Shown one piece after another: positions 28,354-37,600 of a stretch of 64,000 nucleotides of DNA. Source of the stretch: Pseudomonas putida (lineage in GTDB: Bacteria > Pseudomonadota > Gammaproteobacteria > Pseudomonadales > Pseudomonadaceae); NCBI GenBank assembly GCA_041879295.1, contig CP047152.1, positions 997,501 through 1,061,500 on the forward strand. The letters run 5' to 3'. Made by a program: the position numbers and the translations under genes. The notes under the pieces are model-generated. The model was not told the origin of the DNA. It worked only from the letters and a program-made list of their open reading frames with translations, and made no database searches. How positions within the stretch are numbered: the first letter of the stretch is position 1; every line of letters begins with the position of its first letter.

Positions 28354-29264
28354 GGCTGGCCCTCGCTGTTCAGTGGGTGCTTGCGCAGGAAGTCTGCGGC
28401 CACGGCAGTGGGGTTCTGGTGCTCGACATCGACCTTGGCGTTGAGCTGGCGCATGGTTTGGTCATCCAGTTGCTCGGCTAGCGGCTTGAGCAGGCCAGCC
28501 AGCTGCGGGTTGGCGTCGAGCGTGGCTTTGCGCACCACCGGCGCGGCGGTGTAGTCGGGGAAGTAGTGTTTGTCGTCTTCCAGCAGCTTGAGGTCGAAAG
28601 CGTCCAGGCGGCCGTCGGTGGTATACACCAGGCCGGCGAACACCTGATTGTTGCGCATGGCGGTGTACACCAGCCCGGCGTCCATCTGGCGGATGTTGCG
28701 CCGGCTCAGCGGCAGGTCATACATTTCGCGCAGGCCTACCAGGCCGTCGGGGCGGTTGGCGAACTCGGTGTCCAGGGCCACCAGGTGATTACGCTTGCTC
28801 TCGTCGCGCAGCACCTGGTTGAGGTCGCTGATCGAGTTGATCTGCGGGTAGGCCTCGGCGACCTGCTTCGGCAAGCCGAGGGCATAGGTGTTGCTGAATT
28901 TCGACGGGGTCAGCCAGATCAGGTCTTTTTTGGCATCCAGCTCCTTGACCTTGGCGTAGGTGGCCTCGGCGCTGGGCATGCGCTCTTCGATGTGGTTGTA
29001 CGACACCAGCGACACACCGGTGTATTCCCACATCAGGTCGAGCTGGCCGGTTTCCTGAGCCTGGCGTGCGAGGCTGCTGCCAAGCCCGCCGATGACACGC
29101 ACATCGAAGCCGTTGGCGCGCAGGTATTGCGCGGTGATTTCGGCGAGCACGGTCTGTTCGGTGAACACCCGCGCGCCGATGCGGATCAGCGGTTTTTCCG
29201 CTGCCTGGGCAAATCCTGCGTACAGCAAGGCCGCGCCCAGTAGCAAGGCGATTCTCTTCTTCAT
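28350..29264 (-). CDS. opuCC: Osmoprotectant-binding periplasmic protein OpuCC (YehZ/OsmX type)
   Basis: 304 residues with a cleavable signal peptide (KKRIALLLGAALLYAGFAQA, cleavage before AEKP). The OpuAC/QAT-binding fold shows IRIGARVFTEQTVLAEITAQ and the ligand-loop pattern LMWEYTGVSLVSYNHI, as in OpuCC, OsmX and YehZ. It captures glycine betaine, carnitine or choline in the periplasm. AGGA precedes the ATG. It lies between the two permease genes. Confidence 0.92.
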   Translation of the reverse strand: MKKRIALLLGAALLYAGFAQAAEKPLIRIGARVFTEQTVLAEITAQYLRANGFDVRVIGGLGSSLARQAQETGQLDLMWEYTGVSLVSYNHIEERMPSAEATYAKVKELDAKKDLIWLTPSKFSNTYALGLPKQVAEAYPQINSISDLNQVLRDESKRNHLVALDTEFANRPDGLVGLREMYDLPLSRRNIRQMDAGLVYTAMRNNQVFAGLVYTTDGRLDAFDLKLLEDDKHYFPDYTAAPVVRKATLDANPQLAGLLKPLAEQLDDQTMRQLNAKVDVEHQNPTAVAADFLRKHPLNSEGQP

Positions 29265-29277
29265 ACGTTTCCTATCC

Positions 29278-29991
29278 TTATTCGACCAGGCCGCGTTCCA
29301 GCCAGCGCTTGCTGGAGAAACTCACCGCCGCATCCAGCACCAGTGCCAGCAGTGCGGTGCAGGCGGCACCCAGCAGCAGTTGTGGCTGGTTGTTCAGGGC
29401 GATGCCGGGGAAGATCAGGCTGCCCAGGCTGTTGGCGCCGATCAGGAACGCCAGCGGTGCGGTACCCACATTCAGTGCCAGGGCCACGCGTACGCCGCCG
29501 ACGATGATCGGCACGGCGTTGGGCAGTTCCACTTGCCAGAGTTGCTGGCGCGGGGTCATGCCAATGCCGGTGGCGGCTTCCTTGAGCGAGGCAGGGACGT
29601 TTTTCAGGCCTTCGTAGGTGTTGCGCACAATGGGCAGGAGGGAGGCGAGGAATAGCGCGAAGATCGCAGGCCCGGCTCCGATGCCCAGGATACTCAGGGC
29701 GATGGCCAGAACGGCCAGAGGGGGAATGGTGTTGCCAACGTTGAAGAACTGCATGAAGCGCTCGGCTTTGTCGACCCGGTGCGGTCGACTTAACGCAATG
29801 CCGGCGGGGATGCCCACGGCCAGCGCCGCCGCCATCGAAGCCAGCACCAATACCAGGTGCGCTTGCAGGTAGAACCCAAGATCGTCGCGATAACGCGCGA
29901 TCGTGTCGATGCCGATCCAGTGGACCAGCAGGGCCAGGATGACGAGCACGGCGGCCCATCCCAACAGCCCCGAACCGTAGCGTTTTGCCAC
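29278..29991 (-). CDS. opuCD: Osmoprotectant ABC importer permease OpuCD
   Basis: 237 residues from the GTG at 29989-29991. This start is chosen because AAGGAG lies exactly 7 bases upstream and the protein then begins VAKRYGSGLLGWAAVLVILA; an ATG 10 codons earlier would bury that ribosome site inside the gene. Membrane helices fill most of the length, with the EAA-type loop NVPASLKEAATGIGMTPRQQ. It is the first gene of the opuC operon. The order permease-binding protein-permease-ATPase equals that of PA3888-PA3891 in P. aeruginosa. Confidence 0.9.
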   Translation of the reverse strand: MAKRYGSGLLGWAAVLVILALLVHWIGIDTIARYRDDLGFYLQAHLVLVLASMAAALAVGIPAGIALSRPHRVDKAERFMQFFNVGNTIPPLAVLAIALSILGIGAGPAIFALFLASLLPIVRNTYEGLKNVPASLKEAATGIGMTPRQQLWQVELPNAVPIIVGGVRVALALNVGTAPLAFLIGANSLGSLIFPGIALNNQPQLLLGAACTALLALVLDAAVSFSSKRWLERGLVE

Positions 29992-30358
29992 AGGTGGACT
30001 CCTTGTGTAGTCGGCGAGCACACTTCTTGGTTGCCGGCCAGTCCTGGCGGCGGGTGGTGTGTTCGCGAGTAGCAGCGTGAGGCAAGCCGAGGGCTGCGAT
30101 CAGGCCATGAGCCGAACCCCGTCGGGCCCGAAAATGCTGATGAAACCAGTCCCCAACCGAAGCGGTTTGCAGGGGAGTGGACGTCTCCATGGGTGTCAAG
30201 GTTCCCATCTGAGGCAGCATTTGACCAGCGTTAATCACTGGGTGGCAGGATTTTTGGCGAGAAAAAACAGCGACTTAATGTGCTGCAGGCGTTGAAATAA
30301 CTGCGCTTTGGTCATTTGTCGTGATAAAGCGATTGCCTGTTGGATTTCTTTTGTCTAT

Positions 30359-30394
30359 GCCGGCCTCTTCGCGGGTAAACCCGCTCCTACACAG
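30359..30394 (+). repeat. REP element, full length
   Basis: GCCGGCCTCTTCGCGGGTAA then ACCCGCTCCTACACAG, a near-consensus P. putida-type REP. Confidence 0.85.
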
Positions 30395-30424
30395 ACTGCA
30401 CCGCATTCGAATCCTGTGTCGTAC

Positions 30425-30458
30425 CTGTGGGAGCGGGTTTACCCGCGAAGAGGCCGGC
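30425..30458 (-). repeat. REP element, full length, inverted
   Basis: CTGTGGGAGCGGGTTTACCC then GCGAAGAGGCCGGC. It faces the copy at 30359-30394 with a 30-base spacer. Confidence 0.85.
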
Positions 30459-30548
30459 ACGGGCGCCATTCATTCGGCAGATTTTGGTCCAGGCCCAACT
30501 TCAGGTATGATACTGCCCCTTTCAAATCCCCCAGTCAGGCGATTTCCC

Positions 30549-32132
<1,584 letters not shown>

Positions 32133-32155
32133 TCGCGAGAGCTTGCCCTTGACCC

Positions 32156-32184
32156 CTGTGGGAGCGGGTTTACCCGCGAATGCG
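32156..32184 (-). repeat. REP element, inverted
   Basis: CTGTGGGAGCGGGTTTACCC then GCGAATGCG, 24 bases after the prfC stop. Confidence 0.8.
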
Positions 32185-32200
32185 TCGGTAGAGTCAACAC

Positions 32201-32230
32201 CGCATTCGCGGGTAAACCCGCTCCCACAAG
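32201..32230 (+). repeat. REP element
   Basis: CGCATTCGCGGGTAAACCCG then CTCCCACAAG. It is an almost perfect inverted copy of 32156-32184, giving a long potential hairpin between convergent genes. Confidence 0.8.
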
Positions 32231-32249
32231 GACGTCGTAACGACTGAAA

Positions 32250-33329
32250 TCAGTTCCCTGCTTTGATACTGGTCCAGATTCGCGTACGAATACGGTCGAT
32301 CTTCGCCGGCATCGCCTCCAGCGCATACAGCTTGCCCATCACCTCGTCGCTCGGGTAAATCATCGTATTACCCTTCATCGCCGGGTCCACCAGCCCGTCT
32401 GCCTTGAGGTTGCCGTTTGCGTATTGCACATGGTTGCTGATGTTGGCCATCACTTCCGGCTGCAGCAGGTAGTTCATGTAGGCATATCTGGCCTTTTCAT
32501 CCGGCGCATCGACGGGCATGGCGACCATGTCGAACCACATCGGCGCGCCCTCCTTGGGTATCGAATAGCCCACCTTCACGCCATTGTTCGCCTCGTCGGC
32601 GCGGTTCTTCGCCTGCAGCACATCCCCTGAGAACCCCACCACCACGCAGATATCGCCGTTGGCCAGGTCGCCCGTGTACTTGGACGAGTGGAAATAGCTG
32701 ATGTACGGCCGCACCTTCATCAGCAACTCCTTGGCCTTCTCGTAGTCCTTGGGGTCTTGGCTGTGATGGGGCAAGCCCAGGTAGTGCAGGGCGATCGGCA
32801 GCAGTTCGGGGCCATTGTCCAGCACCGCGACCCCACAGCTTTTCAGCTTGCTCATGTACTCGGGCTTGAAGATCAGGTCCCAGGAATCCACGGGCGCGTT
32901 GTCGCCGAGTACCGCCTTGACCTTGTCGATGTTGTAGCCAATGCCGGTACTGCCCCACAGGTACGGGAAACCGTACTGGTTGCCCGGGTCGTTCACCTCC
33001 AGCGCCTTGAGCAGCACCGGGTTGAGGTTGTGCCAGTTGGGTAACTGCGACTTGTCCAGGCGCTTCAAGGCCTTGCCCTGGATCTGCCGGGCCATGAAGT
33101 GGTTGGAGGGGAACACCACGTCGTAGCCGGAATTGCCGGTCATCAGCTTGCCATCGAGGGTTTCATTGCTGTCGTACACGTCGTAGGTGGGCACGATGCC
33201 GCTGGCTTGCTGGAAGTTCTTCAACGTATCGGGGGCCACGTAGCTGGACCAGTTGTAGATCTTCACCGTTTCAGCGGCGCTGGCCACGCTGGCGGCCAGC
33301 ATCAGAGGGGCGAGGAGGAAGGTGCGCAT
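32250..33329 (-). CDS. Polyamine-type ABC periplasmic binding protein (PotF/SpuD family), no permease nearby
   Basis: 359 residues with a signal peptide cleaved after about residue 18 (ASVASA). The PotF/SpuD pattern is clear: VKIYNWSSYVAPDTL at the N-terminus, YDVYDSNETLDGKL, YDVVFPSNHFM and YLWGSTGIGYN. These proteins bind putrescine or spermidine in the periplasm. It is the last gene of a four-gene cluster with a cupin, an FAD amine-type oxidoreductase and an AraC-type regulator. No permease or ATPase of this class lies nearby, so it must share a transporter encoded elsewhere or act in sensing. Confidence 0.9.
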   Translation of the reverse strand: MRTFLLAPLMLAASVASAAETVKIYNWSSYVAPDTLKNFQQASGIVPTYDVYDSNETLDGKLMTGNSGYDVVFPSNHFMARQIQGKALKRLDKSQLPNWHNLNPVLLKALEVNDPGNQYGFPYLWGSTGIGYNIDKVKAVLGDNAPVDSWDLIFKPEYMSKLKSCGVAVLDNGPELLPIALHYLGLPHHSQDPKDYEKAKELLMKVRPYISYFHSSKYTGDLANGDICVVVGFSGDVLQAKNRADEANNGVKVGYSIPKEGAPMWFDMVAMPVDAPDEKARYAYMNYLLQPEVMANISNHVQYANGNLKADGLVDPAMKGNTMIYPSDEVMGKLYALEAMPAKIDRIRTRIWTSIKAGN

Positions 33330-33381
33330 GTCGGGTTTACCTTGCTTTGTCTGTTGTTATCGAAGGCAGGCGATCAGCGGA

Positions 33382-33723
33382 TCAGAAAACAAGCACGTAG
33401 GTCTTGCGCACGGTCTCCTGGATGTCCCAGGTGCCGGTGCTGTTGGCCGGTAGCATCAATGCGTCTCCGGCTTCTATGACCAGGGGCTCGCCACCGTCGG
33501 GGGTGAACGTGCAGCGGCCCTTGATGAAATGGCAGAACTCCTGTTGCACGATCTGCCGCCGCCAGCGCCCTGGGGTGCATTCCCAGATGCCGGTTTCGAC
33601 GCCATCGCTGCGCTCCACGCAGGTGACTGACGTGACTGCCACGGGTTCGCCGAGCGGTACCGCGACCGGGTTGGAGCTGTCGAGCACAGCAAACTCTGTG
33701 TTCTTGAACTGGGTGATGCTCAT
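33382..33723 (-). CDS. Cupin-domain protein (Cupin_3/DUF861)
   Basis: 113 residues, single small beta-barrel. The cupin pattern is IWECTPGRWRRQIVQQEFCH, FIKGRCTFTPDGGEP, then IEAGDALMLPANSTGTWDI. Members are often found beside amine oxidoreductases and aldehyde dehydrogenases in polyamine or sarcosine-type catabolic clusters, but a specific reaction is rarely known. It has no signal peptide. It lies 33 bases after the oxidoreductase and 52 before the binding protein, so it is probably co-transcribed with both. Confidence 0.82.
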   Translation of the reverse strand: MSITQFKNTEFAVLDSSNPVAVPLGEPVAVTSVTCVERSDGVETGIWECTPGRWRRQIVQQEFCHFIKGRCTFTPDGGEPLVIEAGDALMLPANSTGTWDIQETVRKTYVLVF

Positions 33724-33756
33724 GACCGGTGGATCCTGTACGAGTGATAAGGGAAG

Positions 33757-35163
33757 TCAGTGCATGAAGCCTTCCATGAAGTCCGCAAGCGATATGGCCA
33801 GGCGCCGCCTCCACGGCGCGCTGGCGGGGTTGGCGAGGGTCCGGTCCTCGTGGACGAAGCTCTGGATGATCGCGTTGTAGCCCAGCCAGCGGCAGGGCTC
33901 GGGAGGCCAGCTGGCCAGGCTCGATAGCGGGCGGTTGTCGAGCACCCAGGGTTGTGCTGTCAGTTCGTTTTGCTGGTTGAGGATCAGCGCCGCCAGGGTG
34001 CGCCCACCCAGGTTGGTAGCCCCCACGCCTTCGCCGCCGTAGCCGCCGGCAAGGGCGATGCCGCGCTGGCGGTCGCAGAGCATGTGTGGGCGGAAGCGTC
34101 GCGCCATGCCGAGGTTGCCGCCCCATGTATGAGTGATGCGTACCTGTTTGAGCTGCGGGAACAGTTCGCCGAACAGGTAGCGGCGCAGTTCGATTTCATG
34201 TTCGTCGAGGTTGAAGTTTTCGCGCAGGCGCCCACCGAAGCGGTAGCCACCGCGGGCACCGAAGACCAGGCGATTGTCGGCGGTACGCTGGCCATAGGTG
34301 ACCTGGCGGCTGCTTTCACTGAAGGCTTGGCCCTGGCTCAGGCCAATCTGCTCCCAGGTAGCCTCCGGCAGCGGCTCGGTGGCCACCAGCAGGCTCTGTA
34401 CCGGCAATTGGTGTTTGCCCAGTGGCGGCAGGCTGGCGGCGTAACCCTCCACGGCAGGCACCATCCACTGGCAGCGAATCTGTGCCAGCGGGGTGCGCAC
34501 CTCGCTCGGCTGCCAGTCGATGGCCGGGGTGTTTTCGTAGATCGATACGCCCAGCGCCTCTACTGCCCGGGCAAGGCCGCGCACCAGCTTGGCTGGCTGG
34601 ATGGTCGCCGTGTGCGGGCTGTAAATGGCTCCAAACGCATTGCTGACCCGCAGTTGGCTCCCCAACTGCTCGGGGCTCAGCCAGCGGTAGTCGTCCTCGG
34701 TCATGCCTTGGCGATACAAGTCGGCGAGGTAGGCGCGCAGGCTGCGTTCCTGCTCCGGGTAGCGCGCCGCGCAATACAGCACGCCGCCTTTGCGGTAGTC
34801 ACAGTCGATGCCTTCGCTTTGCAACACGCGATGCACTTCATCAGGGATGCCGTGCAGCAGGTCGATGCTGGCGCGGCGCTGTTGCGGCGAGAGGGTGCCG
34901 AGCAGGCGGTCTTCGCCTAGCAGGTTGCCCATCAGCCAGCCCCCATTTCGGCCGGAGGCGCCGAAGCCGGCGATTTGGGCTTCGATCACCGCAATGTTCA
35001 GCTGGGGTGCCTGGCGCTTGAGGTAGTACGCGGTCCAAAGGCCGGTATAGCCGGCACCGATGATGCACACGTCAACGTCGAGGTTATTGCGCAGTGCCGG
35101 GCGCGCGCACAGCGGCTCGTCGAGCTGGTCCATCCACAGGCTGAGCGTGCGCAGGGGTTGCAT
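33757..35163 (-). CDS. FAD-dependent amine oxidoreductase (DAO family, PuuB-like)
   Basis: 468 residues from the ATG at 35161-35163, which has GGAG 9 bases upstream; a TTG 8 codons earlier is possible. The Rossmann FAD motif is VCIIGAGYTGLWTAYYLKR near residues 33-51, followed by FGASGRNGGWLMGNL, a signature of the PuuB/OrdL group of gamma-glutamylputrescine oxidases. The C-terminal GGYGGEGVGATNLGGRTLA contacts FAD. The upstream regulator and downstream polyamine-type binding protein support an amine or polyamine substrate. It would release an aldehyde and H2O2 or reduce a quinone; no aldehyde dehydrogenase is adjacent. Confidence 0.85.
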   Translation of the reverse strand: MQPLRTLSLWMDQLDEPLCARPALRNNLDVDVCIIGAGYTGLWTAYYLKRQAPQLNIAVIEAQIAGFGASGRNGGWLMGNLLGEDRLLGTLSPQQRRASIDLLHGIPDEVHRVLQSEGIDCDYRKGGVLYCAARYPEQERSLRAYLADLYRQGMTEDDYRWLSPEQLGSQLRVSNAFGAIYSPHTATIQPAKLVRGLARAVEALGVSIYENTPAIDWQPSEVRTPLAQIRCQWMVPAVEGYAASLPPLGKHQLPVQSLLVATEPLPEATWEQIGLSQGQAFSESSRQVTYGQRTADNRLVFGARGGYRFGGRLRENFNLDEHEIELRRYLFGELFPQLKQVRITHTWGGNLGMARRFRPHMLCDRQRGIALAGGYGGEGVGATNLGGRTLAALILNQQNELTAQPWVLDNRPLSSLASWPPEPCRWLGYNAIIQSFVHEDRTLANPASAPWRRRLAISLADFMEGFMH

Positions 35164-35227
35164 CGGGTTCGGCTCCACATCCGTCAAGGTCTGTGGGCGA
35201 TCGTAGTGGTGTCAGCGGGCAGCTGTC

Positions 35228-36052
35228 TTACGTGCGTGCACGCAGGGAAATTTGCTTCAGGTAGGCCTTGGGCGTGAGCCCGGTGTGCTCACGGAAGCAC
35301 TTGTAGAACGCCGACAGCGAGTTGAAGCCGGCACTGAAGGCCAGCTCGTCGATCGTCGCCTCGACGCTGTCATCGCCGAGGCTGGCCATCAGGTGCTGCA
35401 GGCGTGCCTGGTTGACGTAGCGGTAGAAGCTTTGCCCCAGCACCTGGTTGAGCAGGTAGGAAATCTGGTTGCGGCTGTAGCCGCTGGCGTCGGCGACCTG
35501 TTGCAGGTCGAGCTCCGGGTCGAGGTAGGGGCGTTGACGCTGGAAGTAGTGCTCCAGGTCCTGGGCCATGGTCGACAACTGCCGAGGCGACAGGCCCAGG
35601 CGGCTGGTGGCGGGGCGCGGGCCGCTGTTGGCGTGGCCTGTGCCGTTCTGGCGGACCAATGTGGCGTATTCGTTGACCCGCCAGATCAGCCCGTCCCTGA
35701 CGGTGATCGCCTCGCTGGACTGGAACGCAACCAGGCCGTCGCCGCCTTGGACCGTGACCTGATACTGGATGAATGCGGTGCAGCCATCGACGCGGATACG
35801 GTCGCTGTGGACGATGTCCTCGCCGGCTTCATGGGGCAGGCAGGCGCGTACGTAGTCGCGCAGTTCCTGGTGGCCGAGCACGCGGTTTTGAAAGAAGTCG
35901 TGGTACTGGATATCGGGGTGGTAGAGCGCCATGACACCGTCGAGGTCGCGGTGCTTCCAGCAGAGGTGGTAGCGCAGCACGATTTCGGCGGTAAGCGGCG
36001 TTTGCTCGGGGCCGTCGGGGAGGGTGGTGGCGATCATGGGAGGATAGTGCAT
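35228..36052 (-). CDS. AraC-family regulator with N-terminal NTF2/SnoaL-like domain
   Basis: 274 residues. The N-terminal half (about 20-130) is an NTF2/SnoaL-like fold rather than the usual cupin: VLRYHLCWKHRDLDGVMALY, HPDIQYHDFFQNRVLGHQEL, and VNEYATLVRQN. The C-terminal AraC DNA-binding domain (about 165-270) has two HTHs, LDLQQVADASGYSRNQISYL and IDELAFSAGFNSLSAFYKCF. It is the first gene of the cluster, in the same direction as the oxidoreductase 64 bases downstream, so it probably controls its own operon. The pocket of the NTF2 domain may bind the inducer. A second ATG at 36037 is possible. Confidence 0.87.
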   Translation of the reverse strand: MHYPPMIATTLPDGPEQTPLTAEIVLRYHLCWKHRDLDGVMALYHPDIQYHDFFQNRVLGHQELRDYVRACLPHEAGEDIVHSDRIRVDGCTAFIQYQVTVQGGDGLVAFQSSEAITVRDGLIWRVNEYATLVRQNGTGHANSGPRPATSRLGLSPRQLSTMAQDLEHYFQRQRPYLDPELDLQQVADASGYSRNQISYLLNQVLGQSFYRYVNQARLQHLMASLGDDSVEATIDELAFSAGFNSLSAFYKCFREHTGLTPKAYLKQISLRART

Positions 36053-36210
36053 TGCAGAACACCCAGGTGCAAGGGCGTGGATCCTGCATATTGCACGGTT
36101 TGCTCAGGCGGCTTGGAGGGTAAGCCTTTGATTTTTATGAATGTAGTTTTTTGATACAACTGGCATGGCGGCTGCACCTTTCTTGTCACCATCGAACAAG
36201 GAGAAAGGCC

Positions 36211-36285
36211 ATGCGCTCGATACTGCTTTGGATGATTGGGGTGCCGATTCCGGTGATCATTCTGATCTGGTTCTTTATGCATTGA
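36211..36285 (+). CDS. 24-residue single-helix membrane microprotein
   Basis: A short frame starting MRSILLWMIGVPIPVIILIW and ending FFMH before TGA at 36283-36285. AAGGAG lies 7 bases before the ATG, an ideal ribosome site, and a strong intrinsic terminator follows 8 bases after the stop, so this looks like a complete one-gene unit. Nearly the whole peptide is one hydrophobic helix with a PIP kink. I recall similar tiny proteins in other pseudomonads annotated only as hypothetical; no function is known to me. Confidence 0.7.
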   Translation: MRSILLWMIGVPIPVIILIWFFMH

Positions 36286-36293
36286 GTTTTTGG

Positions 36294-36316
36294 GGGCCGC
36301 GCTTTGCGGCCCTTTT
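36294..36316 (+). terminator. Intrinsic terminator of the microprotein gene
   Basis: Perfect 7-bp arms GGGCCGC (36294-36300) and GCGGCCC (36306-36312), loop GCTTT, then TTTT. Confidence 0.85.
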
Positions 36317-36450
36317 GCTACAACTCTTCGCTACAAAAGGCATGTTCAAGGTAGGGAAGCGCGAACATAGTCGAATCCCCATATTTTGTAGGCTTGGAGA
36401 AAACCGCACCCACAGGTAACGTCGCGGAATGCCCTGAGCAAAGCCCTCAG

Positions 36451-36723
36451 TTATCTGGCCAGCAACTGATACTGGGTGAGGGTTTCCACCGCTTTGTTGT
36501 TCACCACCCGCTTGATGTCGGTCAGTGTGCCGTTGGGGGGGGGGCGAGTGAAGTGCAGGAAGTGGCCGAGGACGTTCTCGATGCGTTGCAGCGGCACTTC
36601 GGTGTTGGTGTCTGGCACTTCGCCGAAGTAGAGCAACAGATTGTCGAGGGTCTGCAGGATGTAGTGGTCGCCCTCGGTGTACGTGAAAGGCTCGCTATTT
36701 TTATAATGTTTTATTAAAAACAA
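36451..36723 (-). pseudogene. C-terminal remnant of an unrecognised protein, with ten-base C run
   Basis: The frame of 90 codons begins at a TTG inside AT-rich DNA, with no ribosome site. Its first ten codons (FLIKHYKNS) are AT-rich, then composition jumps to typical host GC at about 36690, where the protein reads EPFTYTEGDHYILQTLDNLL. This looks like the 3' end of a normal chromosomal gene cut off by the AT-rich islet. The visible part ends VETLTQYQLLAR. I do not recognise the family. The codons for RPPPN contain ten consecutive C bases (G on the plus strand at 36535-36544). It could instead be an intact small gene. Confidence 0.45.
36535..36544. repeat. Ten-base G/C homopolymer
   Basis: Ten G on the plus strand (ten C in the coding sense of the remnant at 36451-36723). 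Tracts of this length are prone to slippage. Confidence 0.9.
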
Positions 36724-36749
36724 AAGTAATTGGCAAGCTGCGTAATTGC

Positions 36750-37193
36750 TCAGTGCTGCTGCAAAAATTTTTCGACCAAGGCAAAACCAGAAACACTCAT
36801 CAATATATGATTTTGGTACTCTTCAATGGCTAAAATTCTAACTGGACTTCCCTGCCGGTAAAGAGTGCCCGCCATATTAAACTCAAAATCTTTCAGCGCG
36901 GAATCAGAAACCACACTGTGCTGTAAAATAGGCCAGTCACCCGCCTTCAGTTTATCTACAGCCGTAAATATTACCGTAAAGCTTCCTCTGTGATCTTTGA
37001 ACGCCAAATATCTAGCATCCTCAGGCACCTCCTCGCTACTGCTGATAGACACCACAGCGAAAGCAAATACCTTCTTAAATTTTTGTTCCTTGCTTTCTGC
37101 GCCAAGCCAAATTATTTGGCTGGTTGCAAATCTACCGTCTTCCATCGGAATAGAAAAATAGTCACCCGCTTGCATAGGTTTTACTCTTGTCAT
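36750..37193 (-). CDS. Putative immunity protein, Imm26-like
   Basis: 147 residues, AT-rich relative to its neighbours. The N-terminal block KPMQAGDYFSIPMEDGRFAT followed by SQIIWLGAESK resembles the Imm26 immunity family, which starts with a G-D-x-F-x-I-P-x-x-D-G-R-x-x pattern. There is no signal peptide or membrane segment, so it is cytoplasmic. Its start overlaps the stop of the upstream small gene by 4 bases, the usual layout of a toxin gene followed by its immunity gene. The family call is from memory of the pattern and needs a profile search. Confidence 0.6.
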   Translation of the reverse strand: MTRVKPMQAGDYFSIPMEDGRFATSQIIWLGAESKEQKFKKVFAFAVVSISSSEEVPEDARYLAFKDHRGSFTVIFTAVDKLKAGDWPILQHSVVSDSALKDFEFNMAGTLYRQGSPVRILAIEEYQNHILMSVSGFALVEKFLQQH

Positions 37194-37600
37194 AAGCCTA
37201 GCGCCTTCATCTTGGTCAAAGCGTCAGATAGTACATAACGTCCCCACCTAGGGTTAGGTCCGGCCACGTCATAAATTGAAGCATTAGGATGGGAGGAGCT
37301 ATACGACCTGATTCTATTCAATAAATTTGTAACCTCATTGGTCGACAGCGCACCTCCATTAAGATACATGATTTTTTGCTCTAAGAATTCGGCCTCAGCT
37401 TTGGTTCGATTGTTGTCAAAAATCACGTGCTGCTGCAAGTTAGACTTCCCTGGAGTCGCAGAATGCACACCTAAGCGGGCCGTCGCATCACGTCCCAGGA
37501 GTGTTCTGGGTTGCAGGGAGGGGAGGGGCTTTGCGCACGAAGTCTGTATTTTTTGAGTTTCAGAGGCGCCTGTCAGAAAAGTCGTAGTTGTTGGACTCAT
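37190..37600 (-). CDS. Putative orphan polymorphic-toxin C-terminal domain
   Basis: 136 residues, AT-rich. The start MSPTTTTFLTGASETQKIQT resembles the short lead-ins of orphan Rhs-type tips in pseudomonads. The C-terminal 80 residues carry RTKAEAEFLEQKIMYLNGGA, then TNLLNRIRSYSSSHPNAS. This spacing of an EAEFLEQ helix and an LLNRIRS strand is like the second half of GIY-YIG/URI nuclease toxins; the first half with GIY and YIG is not visible, so it may be truncated or a different fold. No signal peptide or delivery domain is present. It overlaps the putative immunity gene by 4 bases. Function is inferred from layout. Confidence 0.5.
   Translation of the reverse strand: MSPTTTTFLTGASETQKIQTSCAKPLPSLQPRTLLGRDATARLGVHSATPGKSNLQQHVIFDNNRTKAEAEFLEQKIMYLNGGALSTNEVTNLLNRIRSYSSSHPNASIYDVAGPNPRWGRYVLSDALTKMKALGL

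Larger units (their letters stand above)
29992..30548. other. 557-base spacer between opuCD and prfC
   Basis: This contains the opuC operon promoter on the minus strand and the prfC promoter on the plus strand, plus a REP pair at 30359-30458. A minus-strand frame stays open from 30238 into opuCD territory but lacks a ribosome site and has no recognisable domain. An AT-rich part at 30240-30320 is the likeliest opuC promoter area. No RNA gene was recognised. Confidence 0.55.

Noticed and set aside
30059..30295. 78-codon frame upstream of prfC
   Set aside because: No ribosome site and no conservation signal; sequence resembles spacer.
30321..30548. 5' extension of prfC
   Set aside because: It runs through a REP copy; the ATG at 30549 gives the normal RF3 length and start.
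36360..36400. tRNA-like fragment near AGTCGAATCCCC
   Set aside because: A T-loop-like string alone; no acceptor stem or anticodon arm can be folded around it, so no tRNA or att site is supported.
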